A stretch of DNA of 64,000 nt. It comes from Guadua angustifolia. Its lineage: Eukaryota; Streptophyta; Magnoliopsida; Poales; Poaceae. Numbering within the stretch: position 1 is the first letter of the stretch; every line of letters begins with the position of its first letter. The position numbers were made by a program, and so were the translations under genes. The notes below the pieces were generated by a model that did no database searches, had not been told where the DNA came from, and was given only the letters and a program-made list of their open reading frames with translations. Shown here piece by piece: positions 35,156 to 46,506 of the stretch. The stretch spans positions 8,039,161 to 8,103,160 of the forward strand of contig CM070517.1 of assembly GCA_036346375.1 (NCBI GenBank). Direction: 5' to 3'.

Positions 35156-36360
35156 CTAGGTCGAGGTCGGCCTGGTCTTCTCAGTGTTTACCCTTTCGGG
35201 CTGGTCTCCTTCCTTCGGAAGCACAGGCATTTCTCCACGCCCGTCGTAGAAGGCCTCGAGCTTGGCTTGCCAGGCCCTGCATCCTTGCAGGTCGTGGTCC
35301 GGGGTCCTGTGAAACAGGCAAAATTTACCCTCGTCGAACCGAGGCCGCCCCTCGAAACTTTGTGGGCGACCATCAGCCTGTCGCGACCCAGACCTACGGT
35401 CGTCCTGCCGAGGTCGGCGCTGCGCCTGCTGGGGCCGTGGTCGATTTTGCCGAGAGCGGGGCCCCTCCTGAGCCGAGTCCCGTACCTCCATGACCACACG
35501 GTGACCATCCGCCGAAACGGTCACCCGAGGTCGGCCTCCTTCGCGCCTGCGGTCTCTCTTCCGCTTCTTGGCAGCCGAGCCTTGGTCAGTACTCTTGGCG
35601 CCTGAAGGGCCTGCCTCGCCTGAATTGACACCAAGCTTACCTTGGTCGTAATCGTGCTTCCAGCGTACGGCATCGTCCGTGTCCACGTAGCGCTCCGCCA
35701 TGCGAAAGAGCTTGCTGACGGTGAGCTTTGTCGTAATCTCCAGATCTTCGGTAAGGCGTCGATCGCGAACGCCGAACTTGAAGGCCTTGATCATGGCTTC
35801 ATCAGATACGCTAGGGATCAAATTCTGGGCAGAATGAACCGCCGCCGCGAAGTCGCGGAGGGCTCATTCTTTCCTGGATCACTCGGCCCAGATCTTTCTC
35901 CTCGCCGACGCTCAGAGTGACTACGAAAATTCGGCGGAGGGTGCTGGATTTGGCACCACGAGTGGAAAGTACACGGTTTACGGTTGAAGAGCGGTCGCAA
36001 AGACCGCCCAAGAGCGGTAGGGAGGTAGTTGGCCATCACGTACTCGTCGCCTCCCGCAGCTAGGATGGTAGTGGTGTAGATCGAGAGGAATTCGTCAGGG
36101 TTCTTCGTTCCATCAAATCGCTTGATCAACGCGGGCTTGAAACGAGGCGGCCACCACACCTGCCAAAGGTCGTTGGAGTACGCCGCGCAACCGTATGCCG
36201 GGACAGGGGCGCGCCTGGGAAGGTTCTCGCTGCTGCTGGAGTTGGATTCTCGATCGCTTTGGCGTCCCGCCCTGCGACCTCGACGGCCGCGGCGATGGGC
36301 CCGGGCATCACCCGGGAGGTACTGTAGGCGCTCATGGACCCGCCGCCGCCTTGGTGGCAC
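35156..36360 (-). pseudogene. Tat-2 gag, frameshifted
   Basis: On minus, 36360-35818 carries an Arg-rich N-terminus, then VWWPPRFKPALIKRFDGT, PDEFLSIYTTTILAAGGDE and YVMANYLPTALGRSLRPL. The frame is then lost, and 35821-35156 resumes with IPSVSDEAMIKAFKFGVRD, LFRMAERYVDTDDA, a basic stretch, and FCLFHRTPDHDLQGCR, the CX3HX4HX4C-like knuckle typical of Tat-lineage gag. The last residues run to within about 60 bp of the Sirevirus-like LTR edge (35095). Gag forms the particle shell and binds RNA; this copy would not make one continuous protein. Confidence 0.85.
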
Positions 36361-37026
36361 GTCGGGGGAAAGGCCTGACGTTCCACTGCCGGAGTGAGAG
36401 TCACTGTACGCCGGTCATCGCCGTACCCCATCCGGGGTCACGCTCGGGGAGCGACGGTGAGGTGGTGTACGGGACAGGTCTCGAGACTACCGGCGCACGG
36501 GAGATCGGCGGAGGCGTTGGTGCCTGCGCGAGGAGCTGCCGTCACTCCTCAACGACCAGGACCTAGCAGGGAGGTCCTGGCACTGTGACGGCACAACTTC
36601 GTTAGCCGCCTTATCGAGCTCGTTCACGAGAGCTCGGCCAAAAAGACCCGACGTCTGACGTGCGGGATCAGTCATGACTCGTGCGATCGCACGAAGGCGC
36701 TTCGCCCGTCGCGGGAGTTTGGGCGTCCCGAGGGCGTTCCAATCTTCTCAACTCCTCTCATGGGAGGCGATTCTGACTGGTTGATGGCAACTGGGCCATC
36801 CGTGAACATCTTGAGGGTCTTGGCTGCCTCCCCTCCTCAATGTCCACGTCATGGCTGGTAGCCATGAGAACGAACCGATTTCAGAGTGGCGGAGAGGGGG
36901 AGAACAGAGACATGGAACTTCCATGCTCGGGGGCCGTGTTCGACCACGAGCTCGCGGAATATACTGCTGCAGAGGACGCCATACCTTGGAAATCTGGGAC
37001 TTTTTACGGCTGAATGAAGCTCTTGG

Positions 37027-37044
37027 GCCCCACGGTGGGCACCA
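37027..37044 (-). promoter_or_regulatory. Tat-2 primer-binding site
   Basis: On minus TGGTGCCCACCGTGGGGC lies two bases after the 5' LTR. The TGGYGCCCACCGTGGGGC string is common behind LTRs of grass Tat/RIRE2-like elements. The priming tRNA is not assigned here. Confidence 0.7.
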
Positions 37045-37046
37045 GC

Positions 37047-37686
37047 TGTCGACGATCGGGATCGCCTGACCGCAAGAGTGAAAAGGGGATCGGTGTGAAT
37101 GGGGGACCCAGAAAGCGCTTCACTCAACAATGGCGTAGACGTAGGTCGGTGTGTGTGGCGTCAGCGAGCAAGGAACAGCGAATTATACTAGTTTGAGCCC
37201 CCGCGAGGGTAACAGCTCTACGTCAAGTCTTCTCCGGAGGTGGAGGAACTCACTAACTGTGCGTACAATGAGATGATTACAGCTCGAGCCTGAGTGTTCT
37301 GTTTGAGTATGCTGGTCTATTGCTAGCGAATCTGCCCTATACATATGCCTTGCGAGGTCTTATGTCCTCCTTGACGTTGCCTGTAATGGTCGGGAGAGAT
37401 CCCTGGGGTAGTGGCTTCGTGTGTATTGAAGGTGGGTTGTAACCGCTCCGGAAACGCCGCCCACGCCCGTCATTTAATGCCATCATCGTGTCTTAGTAAT
37501 CGCCGAAGTCAACGACTTCCTCGAGCCAAGGTCGAGGTCGGCGTGAACAGAGCCCTGTTGCTTGAGCTCGAGGTCGTGCGGGGACGAGCATCGTTGGGCC
37601 GTGGTCGTGGGCCTTCGCTGCAATGCCTTGAGCTGGGAGCCCCTTTGACCACGTGTTACTCGCCAGAGATTCCCCAGTCCTCGATA
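37047..37686 (-). repeat. Tat-2 5' LTR
   Basis: 640 bp, partner of 15637-16277. On minus it ends CGATCGTCGACA at 37047, directly before the primer-binding site. Confidence 0.9.
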
Positions 37687-37691
37687 GATAG

Positions 37692-39300
37692 TTTTTTCGG
37701 ATATAGAAACGAATTTGGAATGAAAGTATCCATCGGATTCAGATATATCCATAATTTTATGTGGATATATCTTGTTACTATTCGGTTAATATCCGGTGAA
37801 ACCCTCGATCCAAAATCCCCAAACCCTCATAGTTCGGCACTCAGCACAGTAGTTCTCCAATCCCCACCCATTCAGCCACCCTAGCTAGCTGGCCCTGAAT
37901 GCCCTCCCTAGCTCCCCTGTGCACTGCGCCACTGCGCTCCATTTGTATTCGAGGTCGCACGGCCCTCGCCCTCGCGTCCCTTCAGAGCGGGTCCCACCCG
38001 TGGTACTCTAGAGCAGCACCGCCTTGCCCTACCGTTGCAACTTGTGTGGCGTCGTGCGGTCGGCCGGCGCCACCTCGAAGATCTCCCAGTCGACTCCCTC
38101 GCTTGTAGCCTCCCCTGCCTGAGCAGATCTGGCACCTCCTCCTCCGTAGCCGCAATCGACGTTGGTTTAACGGTCATAATTGATGGCCTCCCTACACAGA
38201 TCTTTGCCGAGACACCGGGTGCCGACTCTCTCGCCTACAAGTTCAGGTGCTTTAGACATTCAGTGAGGTGTTTTCATATGAGAGCTTAACTATGAGTTCA
38301 GATTTCAAAGTGTGCGCTAGATATCTATTGTATATTTTGACATTTGAGGTTTAGGTTTGTGCTGTAACCGGCTCACAGATCGTAGCTTTCCTGCTACATT
38401 GTTAGATTTTGCAGTGGACTTTTAGGCTATGGTGTGATTTGAAATCATTTTGACCATGATGGCATTTTGGAGCGTTCAATAAACTCATATATAGGCAAAG
38501 TTTCAATGTCTCTATTTTGTACTTATTATGTCATTGCACTCCATATGCTTCAATCTCGTTGGATGCATAATCTTAAACTGTGGGATCTTTTAGATCATTA
38601 TTGTGAGTGCAATTATAGTTCGTGTGATGAGTTTCACAATGCACCACTAGCTGCCATTCTTTTTAGGGAAAGGAGGTTAAAATTAACTTTCACCTATCAT
38701 TTTCATTTCAGATGCTATGTTATGGTTAGAGATTCTAGATTTGGTTTTATCTCTGATGTTATTAGTGTTTCATGTCGTTGTATAACAAACTACATTTTGG
38801 AGGTTATGTTGTGCATGCTACTCTATAGATGTTGGCAAGTACAGGTTTTGATGTGGTAATCAACTCATTCCGTAGGTGCTCAATGGTCTTCTCATCTTCT
38901 GTGCAGAGATGATCAACATGACATAGTCTTTATTCCAATTGGTATGCTACTATCTTAACTAGCCCCAGTCATGTGCTTGCTTAACTAGTCCTTTTTATCG
39001 AGTGATGTACTTAAATCTACTTGCTAACATACAATGTAGTTATATTTTGGATATATAGCATGGTTGATTGATCTTAGTATGTGCGACATATATGGTTTTT
39101 GTTTTCACACATTATCCGACTAAATATTCGTGACTGAGACTAACCGTATTCGGAACAATCTGTATTCACTCCGTATTCATGACTGAGGTAATCCACATTT
39201 GTATTCGAATCCTATATTGTCCTTATCCGACTCTATATCCGAGAAAAAATTTGGAATAGGATATGGGATGAGTGAAATCTGTCGTATCCGCTTTGTTTGA
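37692..39300. other. Internal DNA of hAT-B
   Basis: Subterminal ATATCCG/ATTCGG motifs at both ends surround a GC-rich island at 37800-38240 with short overlapping ORFs, then AT-rich DNA (38280-39050). The island could be the relic of a 5' leader or exon of an autonomous relative, or captured DNA; I cannot tell. No domain recognised in any frame. Confidence 0.5.
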
Positions 39301-40207
39301 TGATGAGGACATCACAACCAAGGATACAACCGCTGCCCCTTCTTCCCCTACGACCACTACTTCGTCCCCGACCATCGCTGTTTCGGCCGCTACTTCATCT
39401 ACGACGCTTGGAGGGCTTAATCCAGAAGCAAGGCCTTTCCACCCACCATTGCTAGACCAGTACATCAAGATCATCCACCGAGGACAGCCCACGCGCCAAG
39501 GAAGGCCCAAGATCAAGCTCAATTCGTTGCCGAGTCCGGTTCGGCCATCCGGGAGCAACAGTATTTCAAACGGACATAACTTGGGCTCCTGGACTCCATT
39601 TTCAGTGTGCGACCACCCGTTTGAAAGGTATTGAGATAACCTTTCGAATGGATATGGTCCCAAGGCCAAATTCCTCCTGAAGCGATAGAAAATCACAGAA
39701 CAATCTGACGGGACAGAAATCTCGGGTGCTGCGCCACCTTTCTTTTGGGCCCAAAGCCCATGTACTCTTAGGGTTTCCCCCTCCCCTTGGCCGGCGCCCC
39801 TCTTCTAGCTGCCGCACCCCTCTTGGGCGCCCCCCTTGTGTGGGTACCCCTTTATATTAGGTTTTCACCCTTGTTCTTCGTTTTTTAGGTTTTGTTGTGT
39901 TTGGTAGACCCCGTGTGCGCCCCTCCTCGTGTTTGCGCGTGTCAACTAGATCATGAGCCGAAAGCAGAACCTCAACTTGTTCCTTTGATTTCAATACCAT
40001 ATTTCCAGATTGCTTCATACTTTGTTCTTGCGGGTTCTCGATTTCTTGCAGGAACTACTAATCGTTGGATCGTGTATCTGTGGATTTGGCATTGCGATTG
40101 TGAAGCTCCTGACCTGTTGGTAGGAAGCCCTAAATTCGGTGCCATCAACACACCCCAAATCGACGTATCATCATCTCACCGAAAGATCGGGATCGTCGTC
40201 CCCATCA
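39301..40207 (+). repeat. Gypsy-2 5' LTR
   Basis: 907 bp. The first ~300 bp differ from the 3' LTR at about 15 positions, all transitions by my reading. A CTTTATATTAGG TATA-like motif lies at 39849-39860. Confidence 0.92.
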
Positions 40208-40209
40208 AG

Positions 40210-40223
40210 TGGTATCAGAACTC
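40210..40223 (+). promoter_or_regulatory. Gypsy-2 primer-binding site
   Basis: TGGTATCAGAACTC begins two bases after the LTR. It resembles the initiator tRNA-Met complement, with changes after TGGTATCAGA. Confidence 0.75.
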
Positions 40224-40226
40224 AAG

Positions 40227-41483
40227 GTTGCTCGGTGAGATCTTCCCTCAATTTCGTTTTCTACCTAGAGTCCAGAAAATTGCCCCACAAAAATAAGATT
40301 GTCCCTCTGTCCAAGCTAATTTGTGCCCTAACTTTTACTACTTGTTCTTGGTTTGTTGAATCGTCGGTTGCATAATCGTGTCTTTGCTGGTTTTAGAGTC
40401 TAGTTCTCTTAGAGTTTCGAGTTCTAATCACATTGTCGTCATAGCGTCGTGATCTTCGTGAGTCTATTGGTGCTGCTGTGATCTTCGTGTTCGTCGTGTT
40501 TCTGTGTGTGCTGACACCCGCATCCCGCAAAACCCTAGCGCATTCCACCAGGACGCCCAAAATTCTCCCACGCAAAATCAAAACCGAGTAGCCCACAAAT
40601 TCCAATCTGTGTTCATCCCACAAAACCGAGAGTCCCCCATCAGAACACCGCCAAACTCCACCACGCAAAAGCAAACCTAGTAGGTCACGATCTCCACAGC
40701 CGACTCGGTTTCCTTCTTTCAATTTGTGTTTTCCCAAAACTCCCCAAAGTTTCCCAAACCGAGAAGGAATAGAACTCAGCCAAGCGCATACATCTTGCCA
40801 TACAACTCACGCAGCTCCTTCCATACCGGACTGAAACAAACCGTACAAGTTCCATAGCTCGGTTATTAAAAAAAAGGAAAAAAAACAGAGCCGAGTCAAC
40901 CCTCTGCCCTCTCTGCACCATCTTGCTACATTCGCCAATCCGTCAAATTTTGGTGCACAAATCAAAGTGTAGAGAGAGAGAGTATCTTTTAATTACCTTT
41001 ATACCCCTGGTAAAAAAAAGTGTGTGTCGTGAGTGTTGTTTGGAGTCCTTTTTGAGTCTGTTATTCAGTTTTAGGGCTCCCACAAAAAAAGAGAAAAAAA
41101 TAAAAAAAAGACAAGAAAAGTGGAGCCCTAGCTGCTTGCTTTGTGTTGAGGACGTTCTCCTTGTGTCTTTGTGGCATCGTTGGTGTTTAGGCTCGCGTCT
41201 CTAGCACGGTCTAGCCTAGGACCAGCACTGTACTGATTTTGAACGACTTTTCAGCTTACTTTGGTTCAGTGGTACTAGTTCCTCCTTTGCTACATATTAT
41301 TGCCTGTCCAAGCTCCACCATCTTCTCACCACACAGGTTCCGGAATTTGCAATCGCGTGCCACATCGAGGACTTGTAAGAACTTGGTAGAAGCTTGAGCG
41401 TGTGTGAGGCTTGCCACTGTATACAACCTAGTAGTTCATAGGAGCTTTCATATCTATGTATAGTTTCTTTGTTTCTACTAACT
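40227..41483 (+). other. Gypsy-2 leader
   Basis: Non-coding by my reading. It contains a short GA microsatellite (40974-40983) and A-rich runs near 41080-41115, then GCTTGCC/CTTCATAGG leader sequence up to the gag ATG at 41484. Confidence 0.5.
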
Positions 41484-42855
41484 ATGGCAGGTATTCCAAG
41501 CAATCATGGGAGTAACGTCGGTAGTGGGAGTGAACATGAGGATACCCTCACACCCAAAGAACGGCGTTGGGTCACTCATTTAAACAGGTTGCACAATCAG
41601 CATGAGATGCGAACTCGTGACACTCTTGATGCGATTCGAGCGCAATTGGCACCCCTCATCGAGCTTCAAGCACAGCTAGCACAACTTCTTCAAGGTCTTG
41701 CCCCAACAATGGTGCCGCTTATTCATGCTTTGGGCCACGCGCGCTCCACGGTTGTCCTGTTCCTTCAAGCGAGGTGGATCAAGAGGAGAACACTACGCCC
41801 GACATCGAGGGCGACAACAGGTGAACATGCACAACGACCGAGCTCATCGTCGCCTCGCAATAATAGACAAGGTATGGCTAGAAATCAGCATGCTCCAAGG
41901 AAGAACGTGATGACTCTATGGCAAAAATGAAATTTACTATGCTTCCTTTTGATGGTACATATAACCACGATGTTTATCTAGATTGGGAGTTGGTGGTAGA
42001 TCAAAAATTTTCTTGCTATGACTTCTCTCGGCGTAAAAGGGTTCATCTTGCCACTAGTGAATTCTTGGTTTTGCATCTATTTGGTGGAAAGAACTTTGTA
42101 GAGCCAACCGTGATGTACCTACAACTTGGGATGGGTTGAAGCGTGTCATGAGGGCTAAATTTGTTCCTACATACTATGCTCGTGACTTATTGAATAAAAT
42201 GCAGTGATTTAATCAAGGTGATAAAACGGTTGAGGAATATTATCAGGAATTGCAAATTGGCATGTTGCGCTGTGGGTTGGAAGAGAGTGAAGATGCAAAA
42301 ATGGCTAGGTTCTTGGGTGGGCTTAACCGAGAGATACAGGATATACTTGATTATAAAGAATACAATTCTATCACTCATTTGTACCATCTTGCTTTAAAAG
42401 CAGAAAGGGAAGTGCAGGGTCGACGATCGACAACGCGAGGTACTCTTGGAGGCTCTTCCACATCCAAGTCGGTCCAGATCCACACCAAGGTATCATCTTC
42501 CATACCTGGACGTGTACCTACACCCGCTGTTCCAACTACTTCGACGCCATCACGCATTCCGGAGGCAAACAAGTCAGTTACCCTTCAAGCACCCGCCAAG
42601 AGTGCTTCCTCGATTACCTCCACCAATCGAGCGGAAACACAATGCTTTCGATGCAAAGGGATGGGGCGCGTGATGCGAGATCGCCTAATCAAGCGTGCTC
42701 TAATCATCCGAGAAAATGGTGAGTACATTAGTGCTAGTGACATTGATGAAAATGAATATGCTCTTGTTGCCACTAATATCGCAGAGCGGAAGAAGAGATT
42801 ATCGCCTGCTGCATCCAAGAAATATCCGGCTCTTGTTGTCACATCGTGTACTTAG
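41484..42855 (+). pseudogene. Gypsy-2 gag, frameshifted
   Basis: Starts MAGIPSNHGSNVGS, then a helix-rich region (THLNRLHNQHEMRTRDTLDAIRAQLAPLIELQAQL, given here only as its span 41575-41690). After a frame change at about 41900 come MKFTMLPFDGTY, YLDWELVVDQKFSC and ATSEF, a second change, then LLNKMQ, VEEYYQELQIGMLRCGLEES, MARFLGGLNREIQDIL and LKAEREVQGR. A zinc-knuckle start QCFRCKGMG is seen near 42640, but its remainder is altered. These are the blocks of grass gypsy gag in correct order. It cannot be translated as one protein. Confidence 0.85.
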
Positions 42856-43500
42856 CGCCTGACTTGCACGCGATGAACAAAATCAACGCCATACTATCTT
42901 TCAGACAAGGTGTGTGGTGAATGAGCGCGCTGTGCATGTCGTTGTTGATGGAGGTAGCTGCAACAATCTTGCGAGTGTAGACATGGTCGAGAAGCTTGGC
43001 TTGATCACAAATCCACTTCCTCAACAGTATGAAATTGAATGGCTCAATTCCACTGGTAAGGTTTAGGTAACAAAAACTGTTCGAGTACCTATCTCCATTG
43101 GTTCTTATCATGATAATGTTGTTTGCGATGTTGTACCCATGGATGCTTGCTCTCTTTTATTGGGTAGACCTTGGATCTATGATATGGATGCTACACATCA
43201 TGGTCGGACCAATGAGTATACTTTCTTGTATAAGGGAAAGAAAATTGTTTTGAAACCCATGAGCCCTACAGAACTAAGAAACATTGATGTTAAAAGAGCT
43301 CAAAGAGAACAAGAAGAGACTGGAATTAAAAGTGTAGCTAGTAAATCAACCCATTCAACTACACCAGCTGCTTACAAACCTGATCTTAAGTTGAAGGGTA
43401 AAGTATTGTTGGCTACAAAAGTTCTCTCACAAGATAACATGGATAGTATAGAACCATTGTCATTATTTGTTGCTTTGTCTTCTGTTATTACTAATAATTT
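42856..43500 (+). pseudogene. Gypsy-2 aspartic protease remnant
   Basis: Reads CVVNERAVHVVVDGGSCNN, LASVDMVEKLGL, a stop (TAG after GKV at about 43063), TVRVPISIGSYHDNVVCDVV, MDACSLLLGRPWIYDMDA and KKIVLKPMSPTEL. VVDGGSCNN stands for the DSGA-type catalytic motif (here D-G-G-S), and LLLGRPW is the usual flap-distal block. In full-length relatives RT follows MSPTEL by a few hundred bases; here the purine tract and LTR follow. Confidence 0.82.
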
Positions 43501-43551
43501 GCAGGATAATGAGATGGAGTCCAGGATGACTCCAATTCAAGAAGGGGAGGA

Positions 43552-44462
43552 TGATGAGGACATCACAACCAAGGATACAACCGCTGCCCCTTCTTCCCCT
43601 ACGACCACTACTTCGTCCCCGACCGTCGCTGTTTCGGCCGCTACTTCATCTACGACGCTTGGAGGGCTTAATCCGGAAGTAAGGTCTTTCCACCCACTAT
43701 TGCTGGACCAGCACGTCAAGATCATCCACCGAGGACAGCTCACGCGCCAAGGAAGGCCCAAGATCAAGCCCAATTCGTCGTCGAGTCCGGTTCGGCCATT
43801 CGGGAGCAGCAGTATTTTAAACGGACATAACTTGAGCTCCTGGACTCCATTTTCAGTGTGCGACCACCCGTTTGAAAGGTATCAAGATAACCTTTCGAAT
43901 GGATCTAGTCCCAAGGCCAAATTCCTCCTGGAGCGACGGAAAATCATAGAACAATCTGATGGGACAGAAATCCCAGGTGTTGTGCCACCTTTCTTTTGGG
44001 CCCAAAGCCCATGTACTCTTAGGGTTTCCCCCTCCCCTTGGCCAGCACCCCTCTTCTGGCTGCCGCACCCCTCTTGGGTGTCCCTCCTTTTGTGGGTACC
44101 CCTTTATATTAGGTTTTCACCCTTGTTCTTCATTTTTTAGGTTTTGTTGTGTTTGGTAGACCCCGTGTGCGTCCCTCCTCGTATTTGTGTGTGTCGACTA
44201 GACCGTCCGAGCCGAGAAACAGAACCTCAACTTGTTCCTTTGATTTCAATACCATATTTCCAGATTGCTTCATACTTTGTTCTTGCGGGTTCTCGATTTC
44301 TTGCAGGAACTACTGATCGTTGGATCGTGTATCTGTGGATTTGGCATTGCGATTGTGAAGCTCCCGACCTGTTGGTAGGAAGCCCTAAATTCGGTGCCAT
44401 CAACACACCCCAAATCGACGTATCATCATCTCACCGAAAGATCGGGATCGCCGTCCCCATCA
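43552..44462 (+). repeat. Gypsy-2 3' LTR
   Basis: 911 bp, partner of 39301-40207, preceded by the purine tract AAGAAGGGGAGGA at about 43539-43551. The protease-frame ORF (43139-44140) runs on through most of this LTR without a stop. Confidence 0.92.
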
Positions 44463-44526
44463 TTTGCACCCCTACCGCTAGCTCAACATTTTCTGTAGTG
44501 TGTTGAGCTCGTTGATCAGCTTGTTC

Positions 44527-46506
44527 TCAATCTTTCATAATGAGAAGTATTTCTATCATCTCACTTATCAGATTTGTTCTTCTCTCCATGATTATTCTTC
44601 TAGATAGACTGAAAGTAGACTTTGAAGAAACCATGGAGATAGAAATTGTTAACACTTCCTGTGCTAATATGGAAAGCACCCGATATGTTGTCTTATGCTC
44701 ATGCCACCATTGCAAAATGTTGAAGTCCTCCTCTTGTTGCTCTTGGTAGTTAACAGGGTCGCTATTAAGATAGGCAGCTATCTTCTCACCACTTGTTATG
44801 TCCGCACTTGACGTTGTTGTAGTCGTACTCTTTGAGGTAGAGCCACCTGCACCCCATATTTTTCTCCACACAATTTTCTTCTTAGCTGTTATGGGCACTG
44901 GTGGAGGTCACTGCATGTGAATTTCAGCAAACTTATGATTGTACTTAATATAAACTTGAGATAAGTTAGTATAGACATTTAAAAAATAACTAGAATAATC
45001 AGTACCTACCGTATCACTTGGAAGTGAGAAAACATTAGCAAATCCTCGAATATTAGTTCTAGAATCTAAAATAAATTAAAATGCATATAACATAGGAATT
45101 TCTTTTTAATATTTCAAAATTTTAGTTTTCATAGCATAAACAGATTCATGCAAAATATTATCATTTTTTGTGGTTCCTTAAGTGTGTAGCAATTTCTAGA
45201 ATATGATGCACAATTAGAGGAGATGTCGAGTAATAAACTTCAGATAAAGCAACAGTAGAATCATAAAAAAGTTCAAAAAATGATAGCAAATATTAAGCAA
45301 CATACCAATGTTGCTCTATGAGTATTGGTTGACCATCCCAGCTATGATAATATTTGTTAGTAAAAACAAAAAATTTGCTCTTATAGGGTATAAGAAACTT
45401 AAGCATCAAGTAAGTAGAGTTCCATCTAACAGACATATCCAAACCAAACTTACGTGGACGTATGCAATACAATAAGTCTTATATGTTGATACTTGTTGAT
45501 TATATTATTTAAGAAAGATATTGCAGTGCGAAAAGATTCAATGTACTAGTTTAACCACTCTAAACCAGATTTAATTAAAAGATTAATAATATGGCAATCA
45601 CAACGTTGATGTAATAAGAAATATTCGGCATACAAATTAAAAAATGGAATAAGAATGGTCATTGCAGAAGTGTTTGCTGAAGTATTATCTAATGTTATTG
45701 CAAAAATTTTATCTATAAGGCCAAAATCTTCCACACAACTTTTATAATACAATCATCAATATTTTCACCAATATGTGCTACATCAATTAATTTGAATCAT
45801 ATAATTCTCTTCTCTAGTTGCGAATCATTGTTTATATAATGAGCAACTACATTAAGGTAATCATCTTTAGCCTTACCACTCCATATGTCTGATGTCAAAG
45901 ACACAGAAAAAGTATATGTTTTAAATTGCTCTTTTAGCTTACTAGACAATTATTATAGTATTTAATCAGATCTCTAGTTGTTGTTTATCTAGAAACTATA
46001 GAAAATCTAGGATTATAAGCGGTCTTAATATAGTTTTTAAATACTGGTGACTCACCGAAGTTTAAAACAAGATCTTGAGAGGCGATTAAACGATAAGGAA
46101 ATTCATGAGCTACCTCGGGATTGTAGTCCTAGTGGCATACCGTACCGTTAGGGTTGTACTACAGTTGCATCTATCTAAAAGCTACCATCACTTTTCTTTT
46201 ACAGCTCTTAGCATATCTCTTCAAGTGCCTCATTATACCTGAAGATTTCGTAGTTAATTTATGCTTATAATATTTATAAATAGCATACTTACTCTAAAAG
46301 CGATCTAATGTCTCGAAAATTTTCCTAGACTCCTGATGTACTGTGTCTTGATCATTTTGCCTTGATGCTTGCCGACACAGTAGTACTTGTAGAGCCTGAG
46401 AATAGTACGATACTACAGGTTCTTCAGCTTGATAGGATGTAAGCAGCTCCTCGAGCGAAACTCTGAAATCAGAAGCTATGAAGGATACAAAATCCTGGTA
46501 CTCCAT
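44527..46506 (-). pseudogene. hAT transposase pseudogene of hAT-A
   Basis: From 46506 on minus: FVSFIASDFRVSLEELLTSY and FETLDRF, a stop, then a BED-finger remnant (AIYKYYKHKLTTKSSG and MRHLKRYAKSCKRK, with Tyr where the first zinc Cys should be). Many stops follow. 45752-45546 keeps the catalytic-domain block DKIFAITLDNTSANTSAM and LLHQRCDCHIINLLIKSGL. 44898-44527 keeps the C-terminal dimerisation domain (DFNILQWWHEHKTTY, LSILAQEVLTISISMVSSKS, FSLSRRIIMERRTN, MIEILLIMKD then stop). This is the standard order of plant Ac/Tag-type transposases. hAT-B sits 53 bp beyond the stop. Confidence 0.88.

Larger units (their letters stand above)
15637..37686 (-). mobile_element. Tat-2: Tat-lineage Ty3/gypsy element, nearly complete but interrupted
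   Basis: LTRs at 37047-37686 (5') and 15637-16277 (3') are flanked by identical 5-bp GATAG copies at 37687-37691 and 15632-15636. On minus the order is 5' LTR, primer-binding site, gag (36360-35156), a Sirevirus-like insertion, RT, RNase H, integrase (23429-20405), an antisense ORF (16690-19830), purine tract, 3' LTR. The protease region expected between gag and RT is absent at the insertion. The right-hand copy of the LTR ends GATA where the other ends GTCA, two point changes at the terminus. Confidence 0.9.
39301..44462 (+). mobile_element. Gypsy-2: gag-protease-only Ty3/gypsy element inserted in the end of hAT-B
   Basis: LTRs 39301-40207 and 43552-44462 begin TGATGAGGAC and end CCCCATCA (5-bp inverted termini). 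Flanks TTTGA (39296-39300) and TTTGC (44463-44467) match 4 of 5. Inside are a primer-binding site, a leader of about 1.25 kb, gag (41484-42855), a protease remnant (42880-43270) and then, after only about 280 bp, a purine tract and the 3' LTR. RT, RNase H and integrase are missing, so it depended on another element. It landed 12 bp from the right end of hAT-B, inside its terminal inverted repeat. Confidence 0.9.
15523..44474. mobile_element. hAT-B: non-autonomous hAT element inserted in hAT-A
   Basis: The left terminus TAGGGTTGCAAAC..AGCGGATA (15523-15545) pairs with the right terminus, which is itself split by Gypsy-2: TATCCGCTTTG plus TTTG before 39301 and TTTGCACCCCTA at 44463-44474. After mentally removing Gypsy-2 the 23-bp inverted repeats differ at 3 positions. 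Flanks CCGCCAGC (15515-15522) and CCGCTAGC (44475-44482) match 7 of 8. Element-specific DNA is 15523-15636, 37692-39300 and the last 12 bases, about 1.7 kb, rich in ATTCGGAT/ATATCCG strings near both ends. It holds Tat-2 and Gypsy-2. No transposase was recognised. Confidence 0.85.

Noticed and set aside
43139..44140. 333-codon ORF as one protein
   Set aside because: The first ~120 codons are protease remnant; the rest is the 3' LTR, as shown by the copy at 39301-40207.
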